From assembly GCF_000719095.1 (NCBI RefSeq), contig NZ_JOEH01000019.1, positions 1 through 64,000 of the forward strand: a stretch of 64,000 nt of DNA, written 5' to 3'. Numbering within the stretch: position 1 is the first letter of the stretch; every line of letters starts with the position of its first letter. This stretch comes from Streptacidiphilus jeojiense. Its GTDB lineage: Bacteria > Actinomycetota > Actinomycetes > Streptomycetales > Streptomycetaceae. Positions 16,371 through 27,629 of the stretch are shown in pieces. A program made the translations under genes and the position numbers. The notes under the pieces are model-generated. The model worked only from the letters and a program-made list of their open reading frames with translations, did not search any database and was not told the DNA's origin.

Positions 16371-17329
16371 GGTTCCTCCTCGACACCGAGCAGCGTGACT
16401 TCGCCGCCAGCCTGGCCGCGCTGCTGTCCGCCGCCGACGTCCCGGCCGTGGCCCGGGCCCGTGCGGCCGGGGACGACGCACCGCTGCGGGCGCTGTGGCG
16501 GCGGCTCGGCGACGCCGGGGCCTTCGCCCTGGCGGTGCCCGAGGAGTTCGGCGGCACCGGACTGCTACCGGTCGAACTGGCGCTCTGCTGCGTCGAACTG
16601 GGGCGCCACGGCCTGCCCGGACCGGCGGCCGAGACCTTCGCGGCGAGCACCCTGCTGGCCGGTACGGAGCAGCAGGCACTGCTTCCCGGCGTGGCCTCGG
16701 GACAGCTGATCCTCTCGCTGGCCGCGGACGGCGGCTACGCCGCGGACCCCGACCTGGCCGACGCGGTGCTGTGCCTCGGCGACGAACGGAAGGCGCCACT
16801 GCGGCAGTCGCTGGACCCGGCGCGCCGGATGGGCGTCCCCGGGGACGCCATCGCGGTCGCCCCCGGTCCCGGCAGCGAGCGGGCCACCGGGCTGGCAGCC
16901 CTCTGCACCGCGGCGCTGGCCCTGGGCACCGGCCGGCACCTGCTCGCCGCCACCGTCGGGTACACCAGGACCCGTACCCAGTTCGGCGTGCCGATCGGCT
17001 CGTTCCAGGCGGTCAAGCACCGGCTGGCCGATGTGCTGCTCCAACTCGACTTCGCCGAACCGCTGTTGTACGGCGCCGCGGTGGCCGTCCAGGACTCCGC
17101 GGCGGGCGCTGCCGTCGACATCGCGGCGGCCAAGGCCGCCTGCGGCGGGGCCGGCTACTCCGCCGCGCGGGCCGCACTGCAACTGCACGGCGCGATCGGC
17201 TACACCGACGAGTTCGACCTCTCGCTGTGGATCCGCCGCGCCCGGGTGCTGCGCAACGCCTGGGGCAGCCCGTCCGCCTGCCGCCGCACGGTCCTGGAAC
17301 TCCGGCCCGCAGCTGAGGTCCGCAACTGA
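16367..17329 (+). CDS. ipdE2: Acyl-CoA dehydrogenase, IpdE2-like small subunit
   Basis: A 320-aa protein, shorter than a normal acyl-CoA dehydrogenase and near the 318 aa recalled for IpdE2 (FadE33). It keeps the FAD-binding segment TRTQFGVPIGSFQAVKHRLA (202-221) and a C-terminal LHGAIGYTDEFDLSLW block, but its middle domain is reduced and the usual WITxxxxAD part is missing. This is the pattern of the non-catalytic partner in actinobacterial alpha2-beta2 dehydrogenases. A four-base ATGA overlap with the preceding gene implies equal synthesis. It is the last gene of the steroid island and converges on rbpA. Confidence 0.78.
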   Translation: MRFLLDTEQRDFAASLAALLSAADVPAVARARAAGDDAPLRALWRRLGDAGAFALAVPEEFGGTGLLPVELALCCVELGRHGLPGPAAETFAASTLLAGTEQQALLPGVASGQLILSLAADGGYAADPDLADAVLCLGDERKAPLRQSLDPARRMGVPGDAIAVAPGPGSERATGLAALCTAALALGTGRHLLAATVGYTRTRTQFGVPIGSFQAVKHRLADVLLQLDFAEPLLYGAAVAVQDSAAGAAVDIAAAKAACGGAGYSAARAALQLHGAIGYTDEFDLSLWIRRARVLRNAWGSPSACRRTVLELRPAAEVRN

Positions 17330-17348
17330 GGTCCGTGGCTGAACGCAG

Positions 17349-17403
17349 CAGGGGCACCGCCCGGACCGCCTGGTGAGGTAGGTGTCCGGAGGCGATGCCC
17401 CTG
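17349..17403. terminator. Hairpin between convergent ipdE2-like and rbpA genes
   Basis: CAGGGGCA at 17349-17356 pairs with TGCCCCTG at 17396-17403, continuing inward through CCGCC/GGCG and CGGAC/GTCCG with a mismatch. It lies in the 104-base gap between two convergent stops and marks the right edge of the steroid island. Confidence 0.65.
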
Positions 17404-17433
17404 TGAACGTGCTGTCCACTGCCTGCGCGCTGT

Positions 17434-17769
17434 TCAGATCTCCCCGCGCAGCTTGGCCAGCGCCTCAGCGAGGATCGCCTCGCCGTCGGCGTCGCTGCGG
17501 CGCTCGCGGACGTACGCGAGGTGGGTCTTGTACGGCTCGGTACGCGGCGGGGCAGGCGGGTTCTCCTCGTCCTGTCCGGCCGGGAATCCACAGCGCGGGC
17601 AGTCCCAGGTGTCCGGGATCTGTGCGTCGGAGGCGAACGACGGGCGGGTCTCATGCCCGTTGGCGCACCAGAAGGAGATACGGAGCCGAGGAGCGGACTC
17701 GCCGCGCTCGGCCTCCCCCATGGGGCCTGCCCCGACCCTGCTGCCACGGATGGCGTTGCCACTTGCCAC
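17434..17769 (-). CDS. rbpA: RNA polymerase-binding protein RbpA
   Basis: A 111-aa actinobacterial transcription factor that binds RNA polymerase and the principal sigma factor, stabilises open complexes and gives basal rifampicin tolerance. The sequence is almost the same as S. coelicolor RbpA as I recall it: ASGNAIRGSRVGAG at the N-terminus, the zinc-type Cys35, His39, Cys57 and Cys60, then the basic linker and the sigma-interaction domain with YKTHLAYVRERRSDADGE. The GTG start at 17769 is set by the conserved N-terminus. It is separate from secG by about 250 bases and so probably has its own promoter. Confidence 0.96.
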   Translation of the reverse strand: MASGNAIRGSRVGAGPMGEAERGESAPRLRISFWCANGHETRPSFASDAQIPDTWDCPRCGFPAGQDEENPPAPPRTEPYKTHLAYVRERRSDADGEAILAEALAKLRGEI

Positions 17770-17923
17770 GGTCTGACTCCCTGCGTGCTGGTGCGTTGCG
17801 ATAGTCACGTGAGAGGAATCCGCGCCCCCGAGGCCCGGCCTCCACAGTGTCCCGTCGCCCCCCTTCTCCGACGGAGTCGTCCCAGTGTACGGACCGCATA
17901 AGTGCCGCCCGACACCGCCACCG

Positions 17924-17937
17924 GTGACAACTGTCAC
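17924..17937. promoter_or_regulatory. Palindrome in the rbpA-secG intergenic region
   Basis: A perfect palindrome with arms GTGACA and TGTCAC and a two-base spacer lies about 155 bases upstream of the rbpA start. It could be an operator or part of the rbpA promoter. No protein can be named for it. The remaining intergenic sequence shows no clear sigma-factor consensus to me. Confidence 0.4.
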
Positions 17938-18017
17938 TCATGATAGGCGGCCGGGCGACACTCCGTCAGCTTTCGCGGCAGGGGTGCTCTGCACAGGTTC
18001 TACCCGCGGCGGGCCGG

Positions 18018-18257
18018 TCAGCCGTTCTTGGCCTTCAGCAGCAGCGACAGGATGATGATGCAGGCGAACCAGCCGACACCCATGAAGATGGTGATGCGGT
18101 CGAGGTTGCGCTCAGCGACGGCGGAGCCACCGCCGGTGGAGGACATACCGCCACCGAACATGTCGGAAAGACCGCCGCCCTTGCCCTTGTGCAGCAGGAC
18201 GAGGACGACCATCATCACGCTGAAGAAGATCAGCGCGATCGAGAAGCCGAGGATCAC
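18018..18257 (-). CDS. secG: Preprotein translocase subunit SecG
   Basis: A 79-aa inner-membrane subunit of the SecYEG export channel. Two hydrophobic segments (about 2-22 and 54-75) flank a polar loop with the conserved LLHKGKGGGLSDMFGGG motif. The GTG at 18257 begins the usual MILGFSIALI-like N-terminus. It lies downstream of tpiA on the same strand with a hairpin in the 100-base gap, the order seen in Streptomyces. Confidence 0.95.
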   Translation of the reverse strand: MILGFSIALIFFSVMMVVLVLLHKGKGGGLSDMFGGGMSSTGGGSAVAERNLDRITIFMGVGWFACIIILSLLLKAKNG

Positions 18258-18298
18258 GGCGGGACCAATCTCTCGTAATCGATGTGTGGAGCTGAGAC

Positions 18299-18341
18299 GC
18301 AGGGCCGGGTCGACGGGCCATCCCGTCCGTCCCGACCCTGC
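18299..18341 (-). terminator. Imperfect hairpin between tpiA and secG
   Basis: GCAGGG and CCCTGC close a long, slightly mismatched stem (18299-18341) directly after tpiA. It can act as a terminator or attenuator before secG. A TAGAGT sequence just upstream on the minus strand (18345-18350) could be a -10 element for secG, but no clear -35 was seen. Confidence 0.6.
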
Positions 18342-18357
18342 ATACTCTAGACCGCCG

Positions 18358-19146
<789 letters not shown>

Positions 19147-19151
19147 GTGGA

Positions 19152-20357
19152 TCAGTTCTCCAGTGCGGCCAGGCCGGGGAGGGTCTTGCCCTCCAGGTAT
19201 TCGAGGCTGGCGCCGCCACCCGTCGAGATGTGTCCGAACTTCTTCTCGTCGAAGCCCAGGATGCGCACGGCCGCGGCCGAGTCGCCGCCGCCGACCACCG
19301 AGAAAGCGTCGCCGTCGGCCAACGCGGCGGCGACGGCCTTGGTGCCCTCGGCGAACTCGGGGTGCTCGAAGACGCCCATCGGGCCGTTCCAGAACACCGT
19401 CTCGGCGTCGGCGAGCTTCTCGGCGAACAGCTTGCCGGTGGCCGGGCCGAGGTCCAGGCCCATCTTGCCGGCCGGCATCGCGTCGGCGGGGACGACCTCG
19501 AAGTCGGCGACCGGGGCCTTGGTCTTCAGGTCCGGGAAGGTCGCGGAGACCGCGACGTCGACCGGCAGGACGAACTCCACGCCGTTCTGCTTCGCCCGCT
19601 CCAGGTACTCCAGGACCACCGGGATCTGGTCCTCCTGCAGCAGGCTGCTGCCGACGTCGTGGCCCTGAGCCTTGAGGAAGGTGAAGGCCATGCCGCCGCC
19701 GATGAGGATCCGGTCGGCCTTGCCCAGCAGGTTGTCGATCACGCCGAGCTTGTCGGAGACCTTGGAGCCGCCGAGGACGACCACATAGGGGCGCTCGACC
19801 TGCTCGGTCAGCCGCTTGAGCACGCCGACCTCGGTGGCGATCAGCAGGCCGACCGCGTGCGGCAGCCGGGCCGGGAGGTCGTAGACCGAGGCGTGCTTTC
19901 GGTGCACCGCGCCGAAGCCGTCGCCCACGTAGACGTCGGCGAGGGCGGCCAGCTGGTCCGCGAAGGCGCCGCGCTCGGCGTCGTCCTTGCTGGTCTCGCC
20001 GGCGTTGAAGCGCAGGTTCTCCAGCAGCGCGACCTGGCCGTCGGCCAGGCCGGCCACGACCGCGGCGGCACTGTCGCCGACGGTGTCGGTGGCGAAGGCG
20101 ACGTCCTGGCCCAGGATCTGGCCGAGCCGCACGGCCACCGGGGCCAGGCTGAACTGGGGGTCGGGCGCGCCCTTGGGACGGCCCAGGTGGGAGGCGACGA
20201 TCACCTTGGCGCCGGCCGCGACCAGCTTGGCGATGGTCGGCGCGACGGCGCGGATCCGGCCGTCGTCGGTGATGTCGGTGCCGGACAGCGGCACATTGAG
20301 GTCGGCACGGACGAATACCCGCTTGCCCGCGACGTCGAGGTCGTCGATGGTCTGCAC
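19152..20357 (-). CDS. pgk: Phosphoglycerate kinase
   Basis: A 401-aa glycolytic kinase that makes ATP from 1,3-bisphosphoglycerate. The N-terminal substrate site [11 protein letters not shown] (14-24) and SHLGRPKG (56-63) is intact, as are the linker segment [12 protein letters not shown] and the nucleotide-binding GGGDSAAA near the C-terminus. It lies between gap and tpiA on one strand. A perfect hairpin separates it from gap, so its level may be set partly by read-through. Confidence 0.97.
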   Translation of the reverse strand: MQTIDDLDVAGKRVFVRADLNVPLSGTDITDDGRIRAVAPTIAKLVAAGAKVIVASHLGRPKGAPDPQFSLAPVAVRLGQILGQDVAFATDTVGDSAAAVVAGLADGQVALLENLRFNAGETSKDDAERGAFADQLAALADVYVGDGFGAVHRKHASVYDLPARLPHAVGLLIATEVGVLKRLTEQVERPYVVVLGGSKVSDKLGVIDNLLGKADRILIGGGMAFTFLKAQGHDVGSSLLQEDQIPVVLEYLERAKQNGVEFVLPVDVAVSATFPDLKTKAPVADFEVVPADAMPAGKMGLDLGPATGKLFAEKLADAETVFWNGPMGVFEHPEFAEGTKAVAAALADGDAFSVVGGGDSAAAVRILGFDEKKFGHISTGGGASLEYLEGKTLPGLAALEN

Positions 20358-20407
20358 GTCAGTTCGCTCCTGTGGGAGGTGGGGGACAACAGGGGGGACG
20401 GCCCGAC

Positions 20408-20449
20408 GCGAGCAGGACCCGGACCATTCGGCGTCCGGGTCCTGCTCGC
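20408..20449 (-). terminator. Perfect hairpin between gap and pgk
   Basis: A 17-bp perfect stem (20408-20424 with 20433-20449) with an eight-base loop, 25 bases after the gap stop. It should end or attenuate gap transcripts before pgk. Confidence 0.8.
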
Positions 20450-20473
20450 ATCAGTCGCTTACCGCGCCGCTCG

Positions 20474-21649
<1,176 letters not shown>

Positions 21650-21727
21650 TCACGGGGATTTCACCGGTATTTCCGTGGATTGCAGCGGCTCACCACGCGC
21701 GAACGGGTGTACGCAGCGGCGGGGCGG

Positions 21728-22789
21728 TCAGTGCGAGGCCAGCTCCTGGGCGCCGTACGACTCCCCGCGGTAGGACTCGCCGCCGTAGGAGTCCGTGCCG
21801 TAGGACTCGCCACCGTAGGAGTCGCCCTCGGACAGGCTGTGCTCGGTGCTGGGCAGTCCCAGCTCCGACGCCCGCTTGTCGGCCATCGCCAGCAGCCGCC
21901 GGATCCGCCCGGCCACCGCGTCCTTGGTCAGCGGCGGGTCCGCCAGCGAGCCCAGCTCCTCCAGCGAGGCCTGCTTGTGCTCCATCCGCAGCCGTCCGGC
22001 CGCGGCCAGGTGCTCCGGGACCTCCTCGCCGAGGATCTCCAGCGCCCGCTGCACCCGCGCTCCGGCGGCCACCGCGGCCCGCGCCGAGCGGCGCAAGTTG
22101 GCGTCGTCGAAGTTGGCCAGCCGGTTGGCCGTCGCCCGGACCTCGCGGCGCATCCGCCGCTCCTCCCAGGCCAGCACCGACTCGTGCGCGCCGAGCCGGG
22201 TCAGCAGCGCGCCGATGGCGTCGCCGTCCCTGATCACCACCCGGTCCACCCCGCGCACCTCGCGGGCCTTGGCCGGGATGCCCAGCCGCCGGGCCGCGCC
22301 GACCAGGGCCAGCGCCGCCTCCGACCCCGGGCAGGTGATCTCCAGCGAGGAGGACCTGCCGGGCTCGGTGAGCGAGCCGTGCGCCAGGAAGGCCCCGCGC
22401 CAGGCCGCCTCGGCGTCGCAGGTCGCGCCGGAGACCACCGCCGGGGGCAGACCCCGGATCGGCCGTCCGCGCCCGTCCACCAGCCCGGTCTGCCGGGCCA
22501 GCAGGTCGCCGTCCTTCACCACCCGCACCACGTACCGGCTGCCGCGTCGCAGACCGCCGGGGGCCATCACCACCAGGTCCGAGGAGTGTCCGAAGATCTC
22601 CAACAGGTCCTTGCGCAACCGCCGTGCCGCCACGCCGGTGTCCAGCTCCGCCTCGATCACGATGCGTCCGCTCACCAGGTGCAGCCCACCCGCGAACCGC
22701 AGGATCGCCGACACCTCCGCCTTGCGGCAGCATGCCCGGGTGACGGGGAGCCGGCTGATTTCGTCCTTCACCGCTGCCGTCATCGCCAT
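21728..22789 (-). CDS. whiA: Sporulation transcription factor WhiA with an extended repetitive C-terminus
   Basis: WhiA works with WhiB to start sporulation septation. The protein has the LAGLIDADG-like N-terminal domain ([36 protein letters not shown]) and the C-terminal HTH region ([22 protein letters not shown], later [16 protein letters not shown]). It is 353 aa, about 24 longer than the 329 aa recalled for S. coelicolor WhiA. Residues 323-353 carry a low-complexity tail of repeated [10 protein letters not shown] units that I do not know from other WhiA proteins. The start at 22789 overlaps yvcK by ten bases; an ATG at 22783 (ATGA overlap) is also possible. Confidence 0.95.
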   Translation of the reverse strand: MAMTAAVKDEISRLPVTRACCRKAEVSAILRFAGGLHLVSGRIVIEAELDTGVAARRLRKDLLEIFGHSSDLVVMAPGGLRRGSRYVVRVVKDGDLLARQTGLVDGRGRPIRGLPPAVVSGATCDAEAAWRGAFLAHGSLTEPGRSSSLEITCPGSEAALALVGAARRLGIPAKAREVRGVDRVVIRDGDAIGALLTRLGAHESVLAWEERRMRREVRATANRLANFDDANLRRSARAAVAAGARVQRALEILGEEVPEHLAAAGRLRMEHKQASLEELGSLADPPLTKDAVAGRIRRLLAMADKRASELGLPSTEHSLSEGDSYGGESYGTDSYGGESYRGESYGAQELASH

Positions 22790-23790
22790 GGCGCGATCCT
22801 TCCATGCATCCTGAAGATCCGGTCGTACGCTGCGGCCAGAAGCTCCGGGTCGTGTCGCCCGGAAGAGCCGTCCGGGGCTGCGACGTTGTCGAGTACCAGT
22901 TCGGCGCCGAGACGCTTGGCCGCACTGCGCAGGGCCTCGGGATCGGCCACCGTACCCGCGTTGGCGAGCACGAAGTCCACGGTGAGCTCCGGGGCGTGGG
23001 CCCCGAGCACCTCCAGGTGCCGCTGCGGCGAGAAGCCCTCGGTCTCCCCCGGCTGCGCCACCAGGTTGAGCGCCAGCACCTTGCGGGACCGGGTCTGCAC
23101 CAGGGCGTCGCGCAGGTCGGGGACCAGCAGGTGCGGCAGCACACTGGTGAACCAGGAGCCGGGGCCGAGCACCACCCAGTCCGCCTCGCGCACGGCGGCG
23201 ACCGCCTCCGGCACCGCCGGCGGATCGTGCGGCAGCAGCCGCACCGACTCCACCTCGCCCGGGGTGACCGCGACTTCGGCCTGACCGCGGACGGTGGAGA
23301 GCAGCTCCGGGTCCTCCGGGTCGAGGCCGCGCACGGTGGCCTCGATGTCCAGCGGCACCGCGGACATCGGCAGCACCCGGCCGTGCGCGCCGAGCAGTCT
23401 GCCGACGTACTCCAGCGCCTCGACCGGGTCCCCGAGCTTCTCCCACAGCGCCACGATCAGCAGGTTCCCCACCGCGTGTCCGTGCAGTTCGCCGTCGCTC
23501 TGGAAGCGGTGCTGGATCACCTCGGACCAGGTCCGGCCCCAGTCGTCGTCACCGCACAGCGCGGCCAGCGCCTTGCGCAGGTCACCGGGTGGCAGCACGC
23601 CCAACTCGGCGCGCAGCCGCCCGCTGGAGCCGCCGTCGTCGGCGACGGTGACCACCGCGGTGAGGTCCCCGGTCAGCCGCCGCAGGGCGCGCAGCGAGGC
23701 CGACAGGCCCTGCCCGCCGCCCAGCGCGGTGATCCTCGGAGCGCCCCGGCGTCGCGCCTGCTGCCGTCCAGCAACGATGTGTGACGCCAC
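22780..23790 (-). CDS. yvcK: YvcK/CofD-like gluconeogenesis factor
   Basis: A 336-aa cytoplasmic protein of the YvcK family, a UDP-sugar-binding relative of CofD needed for growth on gluconeogenic carbon and for cell-wall balance. The nucleotide-binding GGGQGLS segment (24-30) and the [12 protein letters not shown] block (49-60) are diagnostic; GHAVGNLLI and [16 protein letters not shown] follow. The GTG at 23790 is the likely start. It sits between rapZ (23-base gap) and whiA (overlap), the conserved actinobacterial order. Confidence 0.95.
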   Translation of the reverse strand: MASHIVAGRQQARRRGAPRITALGGGQGLSASLRALRRLTGDLTAVVTVADDGGSSGRLRAELGVLPPGDLRKALAALCGDDDWGRTWSEVIQHRFQSDGELHGHAVGNLLIVALWEKLGDPVEALEYVGRLLGAHGRVLPMSAVPLDIEATVRGLDPEDPELLSTVRGQAEVAVTPGEVESVRLLPHDPPAVPEAVAAVREADWVVLGPGSWFTSVLPHLLVPDLRDALVQTRSRKVLALNLVAQPGETEGFSPQRHLEVLGAHAPELTVDFVLANAGTVADPEALRSAAKRLGAELVLDNVAAPDGSSGRHDPELLAAAYDRIFRMHGRIAPWR

Positions 23791-23813
23791 CCGTGCCCCT
23801 GTCCCGTCCGCCG

Positions 23814-24695
23814 CTACTCGCGCCCCATGTCCCGGTGCACCAGCACCGTCTCCAGACCGTCGGCGATCAACCGCTTCGCCAGCCGTTCCGACATCGCCAC
23901 GCTGCGGTGCTTCCCTCCGGTGCAGCCTACGGCAAGTGTCATGTAGCGCTTGCCTTCCCGGCGGTAGCCCTCGGTGACGATCCTGAGGAGATCGGCGTAC
24001 TGGTCCAGGAACTCCTTGGCGCCCGGCTGGTCGAAGACGTACCGGGCCACCTCCTCGTCCGTGCCGGTGCGCGGGCGCAGCTCCGGGACCCAGTGCGGAT
24101 TGGGCAGGAAGCGGCAGTCCACCACCAGGTCGGCGTCGACCGGCAGGCCGTACTTGAAGCCGAAGGACATCACCGTGGCCCGGAGCTGCGGCTCCTGGTC
24201 GTCCGAGAACTGGGCGTCCATCTTGGCCCGCAGCTCATGGACGTTGAGGCTGGAGGTGTCGATCACCAGGTCGGCCTCGCCGCGCAGGTCGCGCAGCAGG
24301 GTGCGCTCCTGTTCGATGCCGTCCACGATGCGTCCGTCGCCCTGCAGCGGGTGCGGGCGGCGCACGCTCTCGAACCGGCGCACCAGGGCGTCGTCGGAGG
24401 CCTCCAGGAACAGCACCCGCAGCCGGACGCCGCGCCGTTCCAGGTCCTCCAGCGAGGCCAGCAGGTCGTCGAAGAAGCTGCGCCCGCGCACGTCCACGAC
24501 AGCGCCTATACGCGCCACCGCGCCCTGCGAGCGCGCGCCGAGGTCGACCATGGTCGGTATCAGCGACGGCGGCAGGTTGTCCACGACGAACCAGCCGAGG
24601 TCCTCCAGGCATTTCGCGGCCGTACTGCGGCCGGCCCCGGACATACCGGAGATGATCACCAGCTCGGGTACGTTCTCACCGCCGGACTTACTCAC
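23814..24695 (-). CDS. rapZ: RNase adapter RapZ family nucleotide-binding protein
   Basis: A 293-aa protein with a P-loop GMSGAGRS (17-24), DNLPPSLIP and the C-terminal [16 protein letters not shown] block of the RapZ/YvcJ family. In enterobacteria RapZ guides small RNAs for decay; in actinobacteria the partner is not known. The ATG start overlaps the uvrC stop by four bases, so uvrC-rapZ-yvcK-whiA reads as one operon. Confidence 0.95.
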   Translation of the reverse strand: MSKSGGENVPELVIISGMSGAGRSTAAKCLEDLGWFVVDNLPPSLIPTMVDLGARSQGAVARIGAVVDVRGRSFFDDLLASLEDLERRGVRLRVLFLEASDDALVRRFESVRRPHPLQGDGRIVDGIEQERTLLRDLRGEADLVIDTSSLNVHELRAKMDAQFSDDQEPQLRATVMSFGFKYGLPVDADLVVDCRFLPNPHWVPELRPRTGTDEEVARYVFDQPGAKEFLDQYADLLRIVTEGYRREGKRYMTLAVGCTGGKHRSVAMSERLAKRLIADGLETVLVHRDMGRE

Positions 24696-26722
24696 GTGGG
24701 CTCCCCTGTTTCGGACATCTCGTCCATCTCGTCACTGATGTCAACGCCCGGCGTCGGCTGCGGCTTCCCGCTTTCACTCGCACGAGTGACCTGGTCACTG
24801 GGCTCTTCGAGGATCTCACCGGTCGCCGTGTTGACCGCGGGGGCCGTGGGACGCCTCTCGGCCAGGGCCGCGACCACGGCCTCGGCCGTCCGCCGGCCGA
24901 CCCCGGGAACCTCGCAGATCTCCTCCACTGTCGCCGCCCTGAGCCGCTTCAGCGAGCCGAAGTGCTTGAGCAGCGCCTGCCGCCGGCTCTCGCCGAGGCC
25001 CGGCACCGAGTCCAGGGCGCCCGCGGTGAGCCGCTTGGCGCGCTTCTGGCGCTGGTAGGTGATGGCGAAGCGGTGCGCCTCGTCGCGGACCCGCTGCAGC
25101 AGGTAGAGGCCCTCGCTGCTGCGCGGCAGCACCACCGGGTCGTCCTCGTCCGGCAGCCAGACCTCCTCCAGCCGCTTGGCCAGGCCGCACAGGGCCACAT
25201 CGGTGACCCCCAGCTCGGTCAGCGCCCGCTGCGCCGCCGCGACCTGCGGCTCGCCGCCGTCGACCACGATCAGCTGCGGCGGGTAGGCGAAGCGGCGCGG
25301 CTTGCCGGTCTCCTCGTCCCGCTCGCTCGGCTGCTCCTGGTGCCGGAACCGGCGGGTGATCACCTCGTGCATCGAGCGGACGTCGTCCTGGCCCTCGAAA
25401 CCCTTGATCGCGAAGCGGCGGTACTCGCTCTTGCGGGCCAGGCCGTCCTCGAACACCACCATCGAGGCGACCACGTCCTGCCCCTGGAGGTGGGAGATGT
25501 CGTAGCACTCGATCCGCAGCGGCGCGGTCTCCAGACCGAGGGCGTCGGCGATCTCCTGGAGCGCGACGCTGCGGGTGGTCAGGTCGGCGGCGCGCTTGGT
25601 CTTGTGCAGGGCCAGCGCCTGGGCGGCGTTGCGCTCCACGGTGACCATCAGCTCGCGCTTGTCGCCGCGCTGCGGCACCCGCAGGTCCACCGCACTGCCG
25701 CGGCGCTCGCCGAGCCACACCGCCACCGGCTGCACCGGCTGCGGCAGCGCCGGGACCAGCACCTCGCGCGGGACGGCCTCGCCGGTCTCCTCCCCGTACA
25801 GCTGCAGCAGGGCGTGCTCGACCAGCCCCGCGGTGTCGACGTTCTCGACCTTGTCGGTGACCCAGCCGCGCTGGCCCCTGACCCGGCCGCCGCGGACGTG
25901 GAAGATCTGGACCGCGGCCTCCAACTCGTCCTCGGCGATGGCCAGCAGGTCGGCGTCGGTGCCGTCGGCGAGCACGACGGCGTTCTTCTCCATCGCGCGG
26001 TTCAGCGCCTCGATGTCGTCGCGCAGCCGCCCGGCCCGCTCGTACTCCATCTCGGCGGCGGCCTCCTTCATCTCGCGTTCGAGACGGCGGAGGTAGGTGC
26101 CGGTCCGGCCGGCCATGAAGTCGCAGAACTCCTCGGCGAGTTCGCGGTGCTGCTCCGGGGTGACCCGGCCGACGCAGGGGGCCGAGCACTTGCCGATGTA
26201 GCCCAGCAGGCAGGGCCTGCCGACCTGCTCGGCGCGCTTGAACACCCCGGCGGAGCAGGTCCGCACCGGGAACACCCGGAGCAGCAGGTCCACCGTCTCC
26301 CGGATCGCCCAGGCGTGCCCGTAGGGGCCGAAGTAGCGCACCCCGCGCTTCTTCGGGCCTCGCATCACCTGCACCCGGGGGAACTCCTCGTTCAGCGTCA
26401 CCGCGAGCGAGGGATAGCTCTTGTCGTCGCGGTACTTGACGTTGAAGCGCGGGTCGAACTCCTTGATCCAGCTGTACTCCAGCTGCAGCGCCTCGACCTC
26501 GGTCCCGACCACGGTCCACTCCACCGAGGCGGCCGTGGTCACCATCTGCCGGGTGCGCGGATGGAGGTTGGCCAGGTCCTGGAAGTAGGAGGACAGCCGG
26601 GGGCGCAGGCTCTTCGCCTTGCCGACGTAGATCACCCGGGAGTTGGCGTCGCGGAACTTGTAGACGCCGGGGGACGTCGGGATCTGCCCCGGCGCCGGGC
26701 GGTACGTGGACGGGTCAGCCAT
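24692..26722 (-). CDS. uvrC: UvrABC system endonuclease subunit UvrC
   Basis: A 676-aa nuclease of nucleotide excision repair that makes both incisions. It has an N-terminal GIY-YIG domain (about 15-95, with SPGVYKF and [10 protein letters not shown]), a Cys cluster ([19 protein letters not shown]), a UVR motif near 200-240, the RNase H-like domain ([19 protein letters not shown]) and tandem helix-hairpin-helix motifs ([25 protein letters not shown]). The C-terminal 60 residues are acidic and variable. The ATG at 26722 is set by the usual MADPSTYRP start. Confidence 0.96.
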   Translation of the reverse strand: MADPSTYRPAPGQIPTSPGVYKFRDANSRVIYVGKAKSLRPRLSSYFQDLANLHPRTRQMVTTAASVEWTVVGTEVEALQLEYSWIKEFDPRFNVKYRDDKSYPSLAVTLNEEFPRVQVMRGPKKRGVRYFGPYGHAWAIRETVDLLLRVFPVRTCSAGVFKRAEQVGRPCLLGYIGKCSAPCVGRVTPEQHRELAEEFCDFMAGRTGTYLRRLEREMKEAAAEMEYERAGRLRDDIEALNRAMEKNAVVLADGTDADLLAIAEDELEAAVQIFHVRGGRVRGQRGWVTDKVENVDTAGLVEHALLQLYGEETGEAVPREVLVPALPQPVQPVAVWLGERRGSAVDLRVPQRGDKRELMVTVERNAAQALALHKTKRAADLTTRSVALQEIADALGLETAPLRIECYDISHLQGQDVVASMVVFEDGLARKSEYRRFAIKGFEGQDDVRSMHEVITRRFRHQEQPSERDEETGKPRRFAYPPQLIVVDGGEPQVAAAQRALTELGVTDVALCGLAKRLEEVWLPDEDDPVVLPRSSEGLYLLQRVRDEAHRFAITYQRQKRAKRLTAGALDSVPGLGESRRQALLKHFGSLKRLRAATVEEICEVPGVGRRTAEAVVAALAERRPTAPAVNTATGEILEEPSDQVTRASESGKPQPTPGVDISDEMDEMSETGEPT

Positions 26723-26739
26723 CAGGATCCCCCAACCAG

Positions 26740-26763
26740 GTGCACCGGGGCTGACCGGTGCAC
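26740..26763 (-). promoter_or_regulatory. Hairpin in the uvrC leader
   Basis: Perfect nine-base arms GTGCACCGG and CCGGTGCAC with a six-base loop, 18 bases upstream of the uvrC start. It may affect translation or be a binding site. No SOS box was seen in this leader. Confidence 0.4.
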
Positions 26764-26880
26764 ACCAGGCAGTGACATTGCGAGTACTCCCCTGCGAACG
26801 GCTCAGCTGCGGACGGATCAGCCAGGACACTCAAGACCCTAGCGCCCTGGACCGACAGGGCATCGAACTGTCCGGAGCCG

Positions 26881-27486
26881 TCACACGTCGTCGAGGGGGC
26901 CGGTGAGGTAGCGCTGGAGGGTCGGCGCGACGGCGGCGGCGAGTTGTTCGCGGCCCGTGCCCGGCAGCGGGTCGATGCCGACGATGTGCCGGGCCATGAC
27001 CAGGCCGACGACCTGCGATCCGGTGAGTGCGGCGCGCAGCGGCGCGTCCGGGGATCCGAGCCCGGCCGCCAGCGGGACCAGGAGTTCGCGGTTGATGCGT
27101 TCGCGGATCAGCTGGGCCGCCCCCTCCTCCGAGGCCGCCGCGCGGATCAGCGCGATCAGCCGGCCCCGGCTCGCCGGGGCCTCGATCAGGTCGAGCACCT
27201 GGTCCGCCAGGCGCCGTCCGATCTCCTCGCGCGGGCCGGCCAGCAGCCGGGACAGGACCACGGCCGGGTCGTAGGGCAGTGCCGCGGCCTCCGCGAACAG
27301 CCGCTGCTTTCCCGAGAAGAAGTGCGAGACCAGGGCGACGTCGACCTCGGCGGCGGTGGCGATACCGCGCAGCGTGGTGCGGTCGTAGCCCAGTTCGGCG
27401 AAGTGCCGGCGGGCGGTGTCGAGGATGAGCTGCCGGGTCTGGCTCGTCCCCGGACGCCGTCCGGCCCGGCGGGGTGTGGCGGTCAC
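26881..27486 (-). CDS. TetR/AcrR-family regulator of the adjacent DHA2 exporter
   Basis: A 201-aa TetR repressor. The N-terminal HTH (about 15-58) reads RQLILDTARRHFAELGYDRTTLRGIATAAEVDVALVSHF with gaps removed in the usual helices; the C-terminal part resembles the TetR_C_16-type ligand domain. The GTG at 27486 has a GAGGAGG ribosome-binding site six bases upstream. The gene is divergent from the MFS exporter across a 143-base region rich in inverted repeats, the classic layout of a drug-responsive repressor and its pump. Confidence 0.88.
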   Translation of the reverse strand: MTATPRRAGRRPGTSQTRQLILDTARRHFAELGYDRTTLRGIATAAEVDVALVSHFFSGKQRLFAEAAALPYDPAVVLSRLLAGPREEIGRRLADQVLDLIEAPASRGRLIALIRAAASEEGAAQLIRERINRELLVPLAAGLGSPDAPLRAALTGSQVVGLVMARHIVGIDPLPGTGREQLAAAVAPTLQRYLTGPLDDV

Positions 27487-27521
27487 GGTTCCTCCTCGTA
27501 CGGCTGGTGATTGACAGCCGA

Positions 27522-27570
27522 AATTCAACAGGCGCAGAATAATGCTACCCAATTCAATGGGTGTTGAATT
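27522..27570. promoter_or_regulatory. Inverted repeats in the TetR/DHA2 exporter divergent promoter
   Basis: Nine-base arms AATTCAACA (27522-27530) and TGTTGAATT (27562-27570) flank a central ACCCA-N6-TGGGT palindrome (27546-27561) that contains another AATTCAA. The stretch is AT-rich against its surroundings. It is a good candidate for a double TetR operator covering both promoters. Confidence 0.6.
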
Positions 27571-27629
27571 CTTGCCGGCGCCCGCCGGGCCCCCGGCCGA
27601 CCGCCAGCTACTACGAGAAGGGTCGGACC

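Noticed and set aside
24962..26842. A 626-codon reading frame opposite uvrC
   Set aside because: Antisense shadow of uvrC with no domain pattern or ribosome-binding site.
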